From positions 310,001-374,000 of the forward strand of contig CALNXN010000002.1 in assembly GCA_942490645.1 (NCBI GenBank): a DNA stretch of 64,000 bases, read 5' to 3'. Positions within the stretch are counted from its first letter, which is position 1. Every line of letters begins with the position of its first letter. Shown piece after piece: positions 18,557-28,275 of the stretch. Below the pieces are notes generated by a model. That model did no database searches and was not told the DNA's origin. It saw nothing but the letters and a program-made list of their open reading frames with translations. Both the position numbers and the translations under genes were made by a program. The stretch comes from CALNXN01 sp942490645 (GTDB lineage Bacteria; Pseudomonadota; Alphaproteobacteria; Rhodobacterales; Rhodobacteraceae).

Positions 18557-19348
18557 ATGACCGGACTTCTGGACGGAAAACGCGGCCTGATCATGGGGGT
18601 CGCCAATGATCGGTCGATTGCATGGGGGATTGCCCGTGCGATGGCCGAAGCAGGTGCTGAACTGGCCTTCACCTATCAAGGGGACGCGTTCGGCAAGCGG
18701 TTGGAGCCATTGGCCGCCTCGGTCGGGTCGGATTTCATGGTCGATGTGGATGTGACCGATGATGCCTCGCTCGATGCTGCCTTCGAGGGGTTGGCGGCGC
18801 GCTGGCCGACCCTTGATTTCGTCGTCCATGCAATCGCGTTTTCTGACAAATCCGAACTGACGGGGCGGTTCTTGAACACCAGCCGCGCCAATTTTAAACA
18901 TTCGATGGATATCTCGGCCTATTCGTTCATTGAGGTGGCGCGACGCGCGCATCCCATGATGGTCGACAATGGCGGCACGCTGCTCACGCTGACCTATCAG
19001 GGGTCCAATCGGGTCGTGCCGAATTACAATGTGATGGGTGTGGCCAAGGCCGCACTGGAATCGGCAACGCGCTATCTTGCCAATGATCTGGGGCCGGAGG
19101 GCATCCGGGTGAACGCCATTTCGCCGGGTCCGATGAAGACACTGGCAGGAGCAGCCATTGGCGGGGCGCGCAAAACATACAAACATACCGATCAAAATGC
19201 CCCCTTGCGGTCCAATGCCACGCTGGAGGCTGTGGGTGGCACGGCGGTGTATCTGGCATCGGATGCCGGGGCATGCACAACCGGAGAGATCATACGCGTG
19301 GATGGAGGGTTCCACGTGCTGGGCATGCCCCAGGCAGAGAACCTCTAG
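18557..19348 (+). CDS. fabI: Enoyl-ACP reductase FabI
   Basis: 263 residues. NADH-dependent SDR-type enoyl-ACP reductase completing each elongation cycle. The glycine motif MGVANDRSIAWGIA, the catalytic Tyr-x6-Lys in YNVMGVAK and the C-terminal GEIIRVDGGFHVLGM are typical. Start at the ATG 6 bases after fabB, so the two are almost certainly co-transcribed. This is the triclosan-target isoform, which is a family property rather than something shown here. Confidence 0.96.
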   Translation: MTGLLDGKRGLIMGVANDRSIAWGIARAMAEAGAELAFTYQGDAFGKRLEPLAASVGSDFMVDVDVTDDASLDAAFEGLAARWPTLDFVVHAIAFSDKSELTGRFLNTSRANFKHSMDISAYSFIEVARRAHPMMVDNGGTLLTLTYQGSNRVVPNYNVMGVAKAALESATRYLANDLGPEGIRVNAISPGPMKTLAGAAIGGARKTYKHTDQNAPLRSNATLEAVGGTAVYLASDAGACTTGEIIRVDGGFHVLGMPQAENL

Positions 19349-19432
19349 GCGGCTCTTCTTCCGGGCGGGTGGCGCAGATTTGCGCCGCGGTGGCGACAAA
19401 TTTCCGCCACTTTTCAAGGCCATGCTTTGCGC

Positions 19433-19738
19433 ATGACACTTACGATGAACAAAAAGATGCGGCGTCAGGAGGCTTATCGTGCCCGTGCGGGTGCTGCGCG
19501 CCTGCTGGGCAAGCTGCTGACTGTGGCCCTTTTGGGCACCATGTCATTTGCCGCATGGAGCGAACCAAGGATCAAGGCGCAGTTGGAGACCGGGCTTGCA
19601 GTCTACGGACCCATCGTTGCGCGCTGGATCGATAGCTCCGCAACACCACCCCCGGATCAAACGGCACAGTTGGAAGAAGAAGCGGCACTGGCAGGCACGT
19701 CCTTGCCCACGTCGCAGATCAAGATCAACCGACCCTGA
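19433..19738 (+). CDS. Small hypothetical membrane-anchored or secreted protein
   Basis: About 101 residues. A basic N-terminal stretch with several Arg/Lys is followed by one hydrophobic segment (LLGKLLTVALLGTMSFAAW) and then a polar tail with Pro and Glu. It is either an uncleaved anchor or a signal peptide. The start could be 19433 or 19445. It follows fabI on the same strand and is convergent with the next gene. I do not recognise a family. Confidence 0.55.
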   Translation: MTLTMNKKMRRQEAYRARAGAARLLGKLLTVALLGTMSFAAWSEPRIKAQLETGLAVYGPIVARWIDSSATPPPDQTAQLEEEAALAGTSLPTSQIKINRP

Positions 19739-19742
19739 ACCA

Positions 19743-20285
19743 TTACCTTTGTGCCTCACGCCGCTCGACCCCACCTGGCGCGGCCAATTCTGCCTGACGT
19801 CTGTCCAACCGCACCGGACGGCGCAACTGTAGTGCGGATTTGCGATCTGCAGCCATATCATCATCCCACATCTTGAAGGCCATCTTGGTGGTCGTGCGGC
19901 GGCAGATCCGCTGCGATTTGCGCCGCTGTGCGATGCGCAACCAATGTGCGCGCTCAATGGCAAGGTCTTCGTCCCATGCGGCCATCGTGTTGGTGACGCT
20001 GGCGGGCACCAGTGGGCTACCTTGCTGAGCGAGCGCCTCTTTGTAGGACTTGTGCTCTGTTCTAACGCTTTTGGGTTGCAGGCAAACATAGGCCACACCA
20101 AAGAGCAGACCCATGGTCAAAACCGCGCCGCCCAGCCAGCCGCCCAGAAACGCCAAGCCCCATCCCATACCGCCGATTTTCAGCGCGGTGATCAAGCCAA
20201 CCGAAATGACCCCGTCCATGGCAACCACCTGCAACGGGTTAAAGATGGGAGCGTCGTTGAAAGCGGTGTCTGCGGTCATGGTCAT
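19743..20285 (-). CDS. Hypothetical inner-membrane protein
   Basis: 180 residues starting MTMTADTAFNDAPIF after a GGAG site. Two hydrophobic segments (VVAMDGVISVGLITALKIGG and a Gly-rich FLGGWLGGAVLTMGLLFGVAYV) are followed by a long soluble, Arg/Lys-rich C-terminal region with repeated W-D-x-D motifs (MAAWDEDLAIERAHWLRIA and KMWDDDMAADRK). No known family comes to mind. Its 3' end nearly meets that of the preceding small gene. Confidence 0.65.
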   Translation of the reverse strand: MTMTADTAFNDAPIFNPLQVVAMDGVISVGLITALKIGGMGWGLAFLGGWLGGAVLTMGLLFGVAYVCLQPKSVRTEHKSYKEALAQQGSPLVPASVTNTMAAWDEDLAIERAHWLRIAQRRKSQRICRRTTTKMAFKMWDDDMAADRKSALQLRRPVRLDRRQAELAAPGGVERREAQR

Positions 20286-20559
20286 CGGAGTCTCTCCTGG
20301 GTCAGATTGTTGTGAAGAGATCGTTCTGATCTTGCCGACGTGCTTGGCAGCCCGGCGATGACCAAGGCATAGACCATGCAACATCGCCACGAAACGGAGC
20401 AAAGGGTGCATAGGCCAGAACTTTGGAATGGGCAAAAGCCCGTTCGGGCAACTGACCTATCCGATGGGATAGGTCTGCTGTCCCGTCGTGCCCCACAACA
20501 CAGTGGTCACAGGGGCCTGCGCGCGGCAGCTTGAAGCGCCGCGCTCCAATATCGTGCCG

Positions 20560-20994
20560 TCAGGCAGCGTCGATCCGCATCAGTTCGATGTCAAACTTGA
20601 GGTCTTTACCGGCCAAGGGGTGGTTGGCATCCAGCGTCACAGTGGCCTCGTCCATCTCGACCACTGTCACCGGAAGCGCCTGACCATCAGGTGTTTGCAT
20701 TTGCAGCTGCATGCCGACTTCCAGCGGAATTTCGGGCGGGATGCCCTCGCGCGGAACGGACTGGCGCATTTCTGGGTTCGACGGGCCATAGGCATCGTCA
20801 GAGGCAATCTGCACCGTCTTTTTATCGCCAACGGTCATGCCGGGCAGCGCAACGTCCAATCCGGGGATGATCTGGCCGGAGCCTACTACGAATTCCAGCG
20901 GGTCGCGCCCGTCGGAGCTGTCGAATGTGGTGCCGTCCAGCAGCGTGCCCGTATAGTGAATAGCGACCGTGTCGCCCGATTTGACTTGGCTCAT
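20560..20994 (-). CDS. FKBP-type peptidyl-prolyl isomerase, SlyD-like
   Basis: 144 residues. The FKBP core VAIHYTGTLLDGTTFDSS is present with the insert-in-flap arrangement of SlyD (LEFVVGSGQIIPGLDVALPGM, ASDDAYGPSNPEM, NHPLAGKDLKFDIEL). The His-rich nickel-binding tail of enteric SlyD is absent, as is normal in alphaproteobacteria. No signal peptide, so a cytoplasmic folding factor. Start MSQVKSGDTV at 20994; the frame is open much further upstream but is not family-like there. Confidence 0.92.
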   Translation of the reverse strand: MSQVKSGDTVAIHYTGTLLDGTTFDSSDGRDPLEFVVGSGQIIPGLDVALPGMTVGDKKTVQIASDDAYGPSNPEMRQSVPREGIPPEIPLEVGMQLQMQTPDGQALPVTVVEMDEATVTLDANHPLAGKDLKFDIELMRIDAA

Positions 20995-21193
20995 CTCAAA
21001 AATCCAGTTCTGATTGGGAATTGTATGGCGGAGGCCGCGTATCTGCGCAGGTTCTCCCATGTTCCCGGACATTTTGACGATGGCACTGTGCAGAGTAAAC
21101 CCCGTCAGGGTGATTTTCGACCATTTGGCCCTTTTCGCGCCCTTTAGCTCGTGCAAGTCTGCCACAAATGGATTGACTGGGGGGCCGCACATC

Positions 21194-21880
21194 ATGGCAA
21201 TCAAGGTTTGCGTGTTTGACGCTTACGGAACACTTTTTGATGTGGCCGCAGCGGCACGGTTGGCAGCAGACGAGCCTGCCTTTCCCCAGCTCAAGCCCAC
21301 ATGGGCCGCGCTGGCCAACGACTGGCGGCTCAAGCAGTTGCAGTACACATGGCTGCGCGCCGTGGTCGATGCGCATGATGATTTTTGGAACGTGACACAG
21401 CACGGGCTGGACTGGGCGCTGGAGCGCCACGGGCTGGATGGCGACGCGGCGCTGCGCGAACGTCTGTTGGCGCTCTATTGGGAATTGCAGGCCTACCCGG
21501 AGGTGCCGGGTATGCTCGCGGCCCTGAAGGCGGCAGGACTTGAGACGGCGATCCTGTCCAATGGATCCCCTGCAATGCTCGAAGGCGCGGTGAGTTCGGC
21601 GGGGATCGGCGACGTACTGGATGATACGCTATCCGTAGAAAGCGTCGGGATTTTCAAGCCGGATGCGCGCGTTTACGATCTGGTGGGCGCGCGGTTTGGC
21701 TGCACCAAGAGCGAGGTTCTGTTCGTGTCTTCAAACGGGTGGGACGCGGGATGCGCCACGGGCTACGGGTTCGAAACCGCTTGGGTCAACCGCGCAGGCG
21801 AACCCATGGACCGCTTGCCCTGGACGCCCGCGCATGTCCTGACCGATCTGACCGGGATACCGGCGCTGGCAGGTGTGTGA
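21194..21880 (+). CDS. Haloacid dehalogenase, type II
   Basis: 228 residues. HAD-superfamily (S)-2-haloacid dehalogenase. The nucleophile Asp is in VFDAYGTLFD, motif II in ILSNGSPAML, the Lys in KPDARVYDL, and SSNGWDAGCATGYGFETAWVNR carries the acidic motif. The composite matches type II haloacid dehalogenases rather than phosphatases. First gene of a seven-gene operon; its TGA overlaps the next ATG (TGATG). Confidence 0.9.
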   Translation: MAIKVCVFDAYGTLFDVAAAARLAADEPAFPQLKPTWAALANDWRLKQLQYTWLRAVVDAHDDFWNVTQHGLDWALERHGLDGDAALRERLLALYWELQAYPEVPGMLAALKAAGLETAILSNGSPAMLEGAVSSAGIGDVLDDTLSVESVGIFKPDARVYDLVGARFGCTKSEVLFVSSNGWDAGCATGYGFETAWVNRAGEPMDRLPWTPAHVLTDLTGIPALAGV

Positions 21881-22704
21881 TGGCGACATTCACCACTTCG
21901 GATGGGTTGCGGCTGCACTACACGGATGAGGGGTCCGGCCTGCCCATCCTGTGCCTCGCCGGGCTGACCCGAACGGGCGCGGATTTCAACTACGTCGCGC
22001 CGCACCTGACGGGGCACCGCATGATCCGGCTTGATTACCGCGGGCGTGGCCAATCCGATTGGGATGCAGACTGGCACAACTATGCGCTGCCCGTCGAATG
22101 CCGTGACGTGCTGGAACTGCTGGTGCATCTGTCGCTCGACAAAGTGGCCATCATCGGAACATCGCGTGGCGGGCTGAACGCAATGGGTCTGGCCGCCGGT
22201 GCCAAAGACAAGTTGATCGGCGTGGCGCTGAATGACGTGGGGCCCGTGATCGAACCTGCAGGGCTGGACGTCATCCGTGGCTATATCGGGCGCAACCCCG
22301 CAGCCAAGAGCCATGAAGAGATCGCCGCGACGTTGGCGCATATCATGGTGGGTTTTGACGATGTGCCCATGAGCCGTTGGCTGGAGGAGGCGCGCACCCA
22401 CTACGCCATGACGCCCGAAGGGCTGCGCATTACCTATGACCCCAAACTGCGCGATGCGGTCATCGCCGCAATGGAGGCACCGGCCCCTGACCTATGGCCC
22501 TATTTCGATGCGCTTGAGGGTCTGCCGACCCTGTGTCTGCGGGGGGCGAACTCCAACCTGCTGAGTGCGGCGACGCTGGAACAGATGCAGGAACGGCGGC
22601 CCGACATGATCGCAGCGCTGGTGCCGGGCCGCGGCCACGTGCCATTTCTGGATGAGCCAGTCGCCGTGAACGCGCTGAACGACTGGATCGGAATGCTGAC
22701 ATGA
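21880..22704 (+). CDS. Alpha/beta-hydrolase
   Basis: 274 residues. Nucleophile elbow GTSRGG, oxyanion-region LAGLTRTGADF, and catalytic His in GRGHVPFLDEP. The start at 21880 overlaps the dehalogenase stop by one base, and its stop overlaps the next start by four. Substrate unknown. Similar to small esterase or lactonase-type enzymes of catabolic operons. Confidence 0.88.
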   Translation: MATFTTSDGLRLHYTDEGSGLPILCLAGLTRTGADFNYVAPHLTGHRMIRLDYRGRGQSDWDADWHNYALPVECRDVLELLVHLSLDKVAIIGTSRGGLNAMGLAAGAKDKLIGVALNDVGPVIEPAGLDVIRGYIGRNPAAKSHEEIAATLAHIMVGFDDVPMSRWLEEARTHYAMTPEGLRITYDPKLRDAVIAAMEAPAPDLWPYFDALEGLPTLCLRGANSNLLSAATLEQMQERRPDMIAALVPGRGHVPFLDEPVAVNALNDWIGMLT

Positions 22705-23675
22705 ACATCGAGATGATCCGCGCCGCCGCTGCACGCTTGCAAGGGTTTGTGCGCCGCACGCCGCTGTTGCGATCACCGTTTCTGGATGACATCGCCGGAC
22801 GCCGCGTTTGGGTCAAACCGGAGTGCTTGCAGCACACCGGCAGCTTCAAGTTTCGCGGCGGCTGGTCGGCGGTGTCGGCCCTGTCGGAGCATGCGCGCGC
22901 GCAAGGCGTCATCGCGTTCTCGAGCGGCAACCACGCTCAGGGCGTGGCGCTGGCGGCAAGTGCGCACAAGGCGCCAGCGGTGATCATCATGCCCGCCGAT
23001 GCCCCGCGCATGAAAATCGAAAACACCCGCGCATTGGGCGCAGAGGTGGTACTTTATGATCGCGGATCAGAGGACCGTGACGAGATCGGGGACCGCTTGT
23101 CCAAAGAACGCGGGCTGACGTTGATCAAACCCTTCGATGAGCCTCAGGTGATCGCCGGACAGGGCACCTGCGGGCTGGAGATTGCCGAACAGGCCACGGA
23201 GCACGGGCTGGTGCAATGCGATGTGATCGTGTGCTGCGGTGGCGGCGGGTTCGCATCGGGCATCGCGCTGGCGCTGGAAGCGGATGCACCAGGTTTGCGT
23301 GTGCGTCCCGCAGAACCGGAAGGCTTCGATGACGTGGCGCGGTCACTTAAATCCGGCCGGATCGAGCGGAACGCCCAGACATCGGGATCGCTGTGCGACG
23401 CCATCCTGACACCGCAACCGGGTGATCTGACGTTCCCCATCCTCAAACGGCTTGCAGGCCCCGGCTTTGTGGTGAGCGAGGACGAGGCGCTCAAAGCGAT
23501 GGCACTGGCGTTCTCGCGGCTCAAGGTTGTCGCGGAACCCGGTGGTGCGGTCGCTTTGGCCGCAGCCCTGTTTCACGGTGACGCGCTGGAGGGCGAGGAC
23601 GTGATCGTCACCATTTCAGGTGGCAATGTCGACGCAGAGGTCTTCTGCCGCGCATTGGAAAGCCACGGCGGATGA
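22701..23675 (+). CDS. Threonine/serine dehydratase (PLP, fold type II)
   Basis: 324 residues. The PLP-binding Lys lies in HTGSFKFRGG and the phosphate loop in CCGGGGFASG; SSGNHAQGVALAA is the substrate-carboxylate loop. The length matches catabolic threonine/serine dehydratases or serine racemases without the ACT regulatory domain of IlvA. It would deaminate Thr or Ser to a 2-oxo acid. Overlaps its neighbours on both sides by four bases. Confidence 0.9.
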   Translation: MNIEMIRAAAARLQGFVRRTPLLRSPFLDDIAGRRVWVKPECLQHTGSFKFRGGWSAVSALSEHARAQGVIAFSSGNHAQGVALAASAHKAPAVIIMPADAPRMKIENTRALGAEVVLYDRGSEDRDEIGDRLSKERGLTLIKPFDEPQVIAGQGTCGLEIAEQATEHGLVQCDVIVCCGGGGFASGIALALEADAPGLRVRPAEPEGFDDVARSLKSGRIERNAQTSGSLCDAILTPQPGDLTFPILKRLAGPGFVVSEDEALKAMALAFSRLKVVAEPGGAVALAAALFHGDALEGEDVIVTISGGNVDAEVFCRALESHGG

Positions 23676-24850
23676 CCGACAAAACCATCGCCAGTTTCAA
23701 CGTCAAGAACCTGATCGGACCGGACAGCGAATACTACCGCTTTCAATCCTATACCCCTGAGGAATATGCGTGGAAACGCACGTGGCTGGCGGATCAGATC
23801 GTCAGCCTGAATGCCGATGTGGTGGCCTTTCAGGAGATCTTTGAAGAGGAGGCCCTGCGCGATGTGATTGCCTTTGCCGATGCCGAAGGCCGCGAGGAAA
23901 ACGATGCGCATGTGCCAGGAGTGGACAAGCGATACCGCCGCCGCGCGATCTTCGACAAACTGTCCTATGGCCCCTACGAGGATGCCGCGCTGGCCTTTGC
24001 GCCCAACGCCAATGACGGTGGCCCCGGTCAGCGCCGCCCCGGTGTCGCCGTCCTGTCGCGGTTGGGGTTTTCATCGGCGCCAGAGATCGTTCAAGTGCTC
24101 AACCCGGCGCTGCGCATTCCTCTGAATGACGGCGCTGACGGGCATTACACGCTGGAACGGCTCAGCCGTCCGATCCTCAAGGTGCGCATACCGATGGGCG
24201 GTGTCGATGTCACCGTCATAACCTCTCATTTGAAATCCAAACTGGGCGAATATATCCGCCCCGAGGGCGCCGATTTCGCGCCCGAAGCGGACCTGACCGC
24301 ATATGATCCCGTTGGGCGTGCGTTGGGGGCGGCGCGCGCCGCATTGCGCAGAACGGCAGAAGCGTGGGTCCTGCGCGGCATGATCGTGCAGGAATTGCAG
24401 GCGGGCCACCCGGTGATCGTGCTGGGAGATTTCAATGACGGCGAACATGCCGTCAGCTCAGAGATCATATCGGGCGAAGTGCCGTTCAAGAATTACGAGT
24501 GGATGCTGCGCCATGACGCGCAGACGTCGCGTGACAGATATTCCGCCGTCGAGCATGAACAGATCACCAAATCGCTCAATGACATGCGCCTGCATTCCGC
24601 CGAAAAGCTGTTTGTCGCGAAATCCTTGCGCGATATGGTCTATACATCGGCCTTTGGCGGCGTTTACGAAAGCATCGATCAAATCTACATGAGCCGGCAT
24701 TTTCTGGGCGAGATTGGCGAGATGACGTATTTCAGCGTGTTCAACGATCACCTGACCGATGGCAGTCACCCCGAAGCGCCCTACAACAAGCTCGCCTCTG
24801 ACCACGGTCAGATCATGGCGCATATTCGGATGAAGGGAGACACCTTATGA
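23672..24850 (+). CDS. Endonuclease/exonuclease/phosphatase (EEP) family protein
   Basis: 392 residues. EEP-fold motifs are visible: FNVKNLI at the N-terminus, VVAFQEIFE with the metal-binding Glu, VTVITSHLKSK, VIVLGDFNDGEH with the Asp-x-Asn pair, and SDHGQIMAHI at the end. No signal peptide, so probably cytoplasmic. The substrate (nucleic acid, phosphodiester or lipid headgroup) cannot be told. Its place between a dehydratase and pcaD gives no clear clue. Confidence 0.87.
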   Translation: MTDKTIASFNVKNLIGPDSEYYRFQSYTPEEYAWKRTWLADQIVSLNADVVAFQEIFEEEALRDVIAFADAEGREENDAHVPGVDKRYRRRAIFDKLSYGPYEDAALAFAPNANDGGPGQRRPGVAVLSRLGFSSAPEIVQVLNPALRIPLNDGADGHYTLERLSRPILKVRIPMGGVDVTVITSHLKSKLGEYIRPEGADFAPEADLTAYDPVGRALGAARAALRRTAEAWVLRGMIVQELQAGHPVIVLGDFNDGEHAVSSEIISGEVPFKNYEWMLRHDAQTSRDRYSAVEHEQITKSLNDMRLHSAEKLFVAKSLRDMVYTSAFGGVYESIDQIYMSRHFLGEIGEMTYFSVFNDHLTDGSHPEAPYNKLASDHGQIMAHIRMKGDTL

Positions 24851-25635
24851 ACATCTTCGACACTGGCGATGTGCGTCTGCACTACCGCGTTGACGGGCCC
24901 AAAGATGGCGCGCCCGTCGTCTTTGCAAATTCGCTGGGAACTGATTTTCGACTGTGGGATCCGATCTTGCCGCTTCTGCCCGAGGGTCTGCGAATCATCC
25001 GCTATGACAAGCGTGGGCATGGGCTATCGACCTGCCCCAGTGGTCCCTACACGATGGGTGCGCTGGTGACGGATGTCGAGCGGTTGCTGGATCATCTTGA
25101 GGTGCGTGATTGCGTCTTCGTGGGCCTGTCGATCGGCGGCATGATCGCGCAGGGGCTGGCTGTCAAACGGCTCGATCTGATGCGGGCGGTCGTCCTGTCG
25201 AACACCGGAGCGCGCATCGGCAACCCGGAGATGTGGGATGAGCGCATCGCAGCCGTTCACAGCGGCGGGATCGAGGCGCTGGCCGATGCCGTAATGGAGC
25301 GGTGGTTTTCGGATGCTTTTCGCGCAACACCCGAACTGGAGCTGTGGCGCAACATGCTGGTGCGTCAGGAAGATGATGGATACGCAGGCTGCTCTGCGGC
25401 GATCTCGGGCACTGATTTCTATGCCACCACCGCCACGCTGCGCCTGCCGACGCTGGGCATTGCAGGCTCCGAGGACGGATCAACTCCGCCCGATCTGGTG
25501 CGCGAGATGGTTGATCTTGTGCCCGGTTCCAAGTTCCACCTGATCCGCAAGGCCGGGCATCTGCCCTGCGTGGAGCAACCCCAGGAATACGCAGATGTTC
25601 TGACCAGCTTTCTCCGCGAGGTCGGGCATATCTGA
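24847..25635 (+). CDS. pcaD: 3-oxoadipate enol-lactonase PcaD
   Basis: 262 residues. Alpha/beta-hydrolase of the beta-ketoadipate pathway that opens 3-oxoadipate enol-lactone. RLWDPILPLL, RYDKRGHGLS, the nucleophile elbow GLSIGGMIAQG and AGHLPCVEQP are all typical of PcaD. The following gene is pcaB, which supports the assignment. The upstream pathway genes (pcaG, pcaH, pcaC) are not in this window. Stop and next start share TGATG. Confidence 0.9.
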   Translation: MNIFDTGDVRLHYRVDGPKDGAPVVFANSLGTDFRLWDPILPLLPEGLRIIRYDKRGHGLSTCPSGPYTMGALVTDVERLLDHLEVRDCVFVGLSIGGMIAQGLAVKRLDLMRAVVLSNTGARIGNPEMWDERIAAVHSGGIEALADAVMERWFSDAFRATPELELWRNMLVRQEDDGYAGCSAAISGTDFYATTATLRLPTLGIAGSEDGSTPPDLVREMVDLVPGSKFHLIRKAGHLPCVEQPQEYADVLTSFLREVGHI

Positions 25636-26955
25636 TGGCCGCCAGCGTATTCGACAGCCCGCTGTATGCGCAGCTTTTCCCAACCGGTGAGGCGGGCAGG
25701 CTGTTTTCCGACAGTGCCGCCGTGCGTGCCATGCTGCTGGTCGAAGGGGCGCTGGCCAAGGTGCAGGGCCGTCTGGGTGTGATCCCCGAGGTCAGCGCCG
25801 CCGCCATTCACCGCGCCAGCCTCGAAGTGCTGATTGATCCGGGCGCTTTGGCCGCCGCCACCGGGCAAAATGGCGTGAGCGTGCCCGGGTTGGTCGCGGC
25901 GTTCCGCACTGAAATGCAGGCCCCCGAACATGCGCAGTACATTCACTGGGGCGCGACCAGTCAGGACATCATCGACACCGGTCTGATGTTGCGGTTGCGG
26001 CAGGCTCTGGCATTAGCGGAGGATGATCTGCGCGCGATCCTGACGCGTTTGGGCGATCAGGCCGAACGTCACGCCGCCACCCCCTGCCCCGCGCGCACCT
26101 ATGGCCAACGCGCCACCCCGACCAGTTGGGGCGCGGTACTGGCAAGCTGGGGCATGCCCTTGGCGGATGCGCTCGATGCGTTGCCGGCAGTGCGCGATGC
26201 GTCGCTTTGGGTGTCCTTGTCGGGCGCCGCGGGCACCTCTGCAGCACTTGGACCGCGCGCGCAGGAAACCCGCGCGGGCCTGGCCGAGGCGTTGGGCCTG
26301 CGCGATCCGGGGCGCAGTTGGCATGTGGACCGGGGCCCCGTTTTGCGGATCGCGGATTGGATGGGACAAGTCGTCGCCACGCTCAGCGGCATGGGCCACA
26401 CGCTGGTGGGCCTGAGCATGAGCGGCATCGACGAGGTGACCATGGGCCGCGCAGGCGCGTCATCAACCATGCCGCAAAAGCAAAATCCTGTTGGTGCCTC
26501 CGCCCTGATCGCGCTGGGACATCACATGGCCGGGCTGCGCGCCAGTTTGCAATCGGCGGCCGCCCACCAGCATCAACGTGACGGCGCCGCGTGGTTCACA
26601 GAGTGGATGGTGATCCCGCAGATCTGCCTTGGCACGGCTTCGGCCTTGGCGCAGGCCCGCGATCTGACCGAACATCATGCAGCCAAACACAAGCGCCATG
26701 ATCCACGCGATGTCAGATGGTATGGTCCATGCAGAGGCGCTGAGTTTTGCATTATCTGCCCAGATGCCGCGTCCGGATGCGCAAGCGGCAGCCAAAAATC
26801 TGGTGCGCAGCAGCATCGAAAAAGGTGTTCCGTTGCAGGGTATTGTCGCAAAAGCCCATCCTGATGTGCCCGCCAGTCTTTTTGATCCGCAGGCGCAATT
26901 GGGCGCGGCCCCCGCAGAGGCGCGCGCCTTTGCAGCCCGCGTCAAGGCCCTATGA
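25635..26955 (+). pseudogene. pcaB: 3-carboxy-cis,cis-muconate cycloisomerase PcaB, single frameshift
   Basis: Fumarase/aspartase-superfamily enzyme that lactonises 3-carboxymuconate. The superfamily signature ASSTMPQKQNP is present, and early residues include YIHWGATSQDIIDTGL. At about 26673-26676 the frame shifts: the first frame runs into an unrelated tail to 26864, while MQPNTSAMIHAMSDGMVHAE and the true C-terminus continue in another frame to 26955. Deleting one base gives 439 residues, a normal length. No other lesion is visible. Either a sequencing error or a recent inactivation. The MFS gene starts 4 bases after the stop. Confidence 0.87.
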
Positions 26956-26959
26956 CCTG

Positions 26960-28180
26960 ATGCGCCCAGCGGTTGTTTTCATCCTGTTGACGGTGATGAT
27001 CGACGCGATGGGTGTCGGGTTGATTATCCCGGTGATGCCCGACCTCATTCAAGAGGTGCAGGCGGGCAGCACACTGTCGACGGCGGCCCTTTGGGGCGGT
27101 GTCCTGTCGACCACATTCGCGGTGATGCAATTCCTGTTTGGCCCGGTCATCGGCAACCTCAGCGACCGGTTCGGGCGCAGGCCCATTTTGCTGGTCTCGC
27201 TGGTTGTCATGGCGCTGGATTATCTGGTGATGGCAGTCGCTGGGTCTATCTGGCTTTTGCTGTTGGGCCGTGTGGTGGGTGGCATCACGGCGGCCACCGG
27301 ATCAACAGCCAACGCCTATATGGCCGACATCTCCGACGCCAAGGATCGCGCCGCCAATTTTGGATTGGTCGGTGCGGCGTTCGGAATTGGGTTTGTGCTG
27401 GGCCCTCTGATCGGCGGGCTTTTGGCCGAATACGGAACTCGCGCGCCGTTCTATGCAGCCGCGACCCTCGCTACGGCCAATGCGATCTTTGGGTATTTCG
27501 TGCTCAAGGAGACCGTGACAGATGCGATCCGTCGGCCCTTTGAGTGGCGCCGCGCCAATCCGTTGGGGGCATTTCGCCAGTTGGGGCGTCTGCCCGGCAT
27601 CGCGCCGCTGTTGTGGGTTTTCTTTTTCTATCAGGTCGCCTTCATGGTCTACCCGGCGGTCTGGTCGTTCTTTGGCAAAGAACGGTTTGACTGGGATCCC
27701 TCGACCATCGGGCTGTCGCTGGCGCTGTTCGGGATCATGCTGGCCATCGTGCAAGGTGGACTCATCCGCCCGGTGATGCGCCTTTTGGGCGAGCGTGGCA
27801 CGGTAGTTTACGGGCACCTCTTTGACATCGGTGCGTTTCTTGCGCTGGCCTTTGTAACGAGCGGCACGGTCGCGCTGATCCTGACGCCGCTGGCCGCCTT
27901 TGCCGCCGTGATCACACCTGCGTTGCAGGGCATCATGAGCCGAACCGTGGGCACAGATGCGCAGGGCGAATTGCAGGGCGCCCTCACGTCAGTGTCGGCG
28001 CTGGCGATGATCATCTCTCCGATGGTGATGACAGGGGTCTTTGCAGCCTTTACCGCGCCCGACGCTCCGGTGTACCTCCCGGGCGCTCCTTTCTTGTTGT
28101 CCGGGTTTTTGATCGCGATTGGACTGGTCGTCTTTTTGCGGGCCAATCCCGCGCACAGGGGCGCGGTTGATACCCCCTGA
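26960..28180 (+). CDS. MFS exporter of the TCR/Tet type
   Basis: 406 residues, twelve membrane helices. MFS motif A is FGPVIGNLSDRFGRRPI between helices 2 and 3, and helix 5 carries the antiporter motif (GLVGAAFGIGFVLGPLIGG). Overall arrangement is as in TetA and related drug:H+ antiporters. Start at 26960, 4 bases after the pcaB stop; the frame is open upstream inside pcaB but is not protein-like. Last gene of the operon. It may export an aromatic acid or toxic intermediate instead of a drug. Confidence 0.9.
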   Translation: MRPAVVFILLTVMIDAMGVGLIIPVMPDLIQEVQAGSTLSTAALWGGVLSTTFAVMQFLFGPVIGNLSDRFGRRPILLVSLVVMALDYLVMAVAGSIWLLLLGRVVGGITAATGSTANAYMADISDAKDRAANFGLVGAAFGIGFVLGPLIGGLLAEYGTRAPFYAAATLATANAIFGYFVLKETVTDAIRRPFEWRRANPLGAFRQLGRLPGIAPLLWVFFFYQVAFMVYPAVWSFFGKERFDWDPSTIGLSLALFGIMLAIVQGGLIRPVMRLLGERGTVVYGHLFDIGAFLALAFVTSGTVALILTPLAAFAAVITPALQGIMSRTVGTDAQGELQGALTSVSALAMIISPMVMTGVFAAFTAPDAPVYLPGAPFLLSGFLIAIGLVVFLRANPAHRGAVDTP

Positions 28181-28275
28181 CATCACCAAAAACCTCGCAA
28201 TCGGCCTTGCGATCTCTGCGCATTCAGGGCAACGCTGAGCCAAAGACACAGCCCTTGCAGCCGAAAGAACCTACC

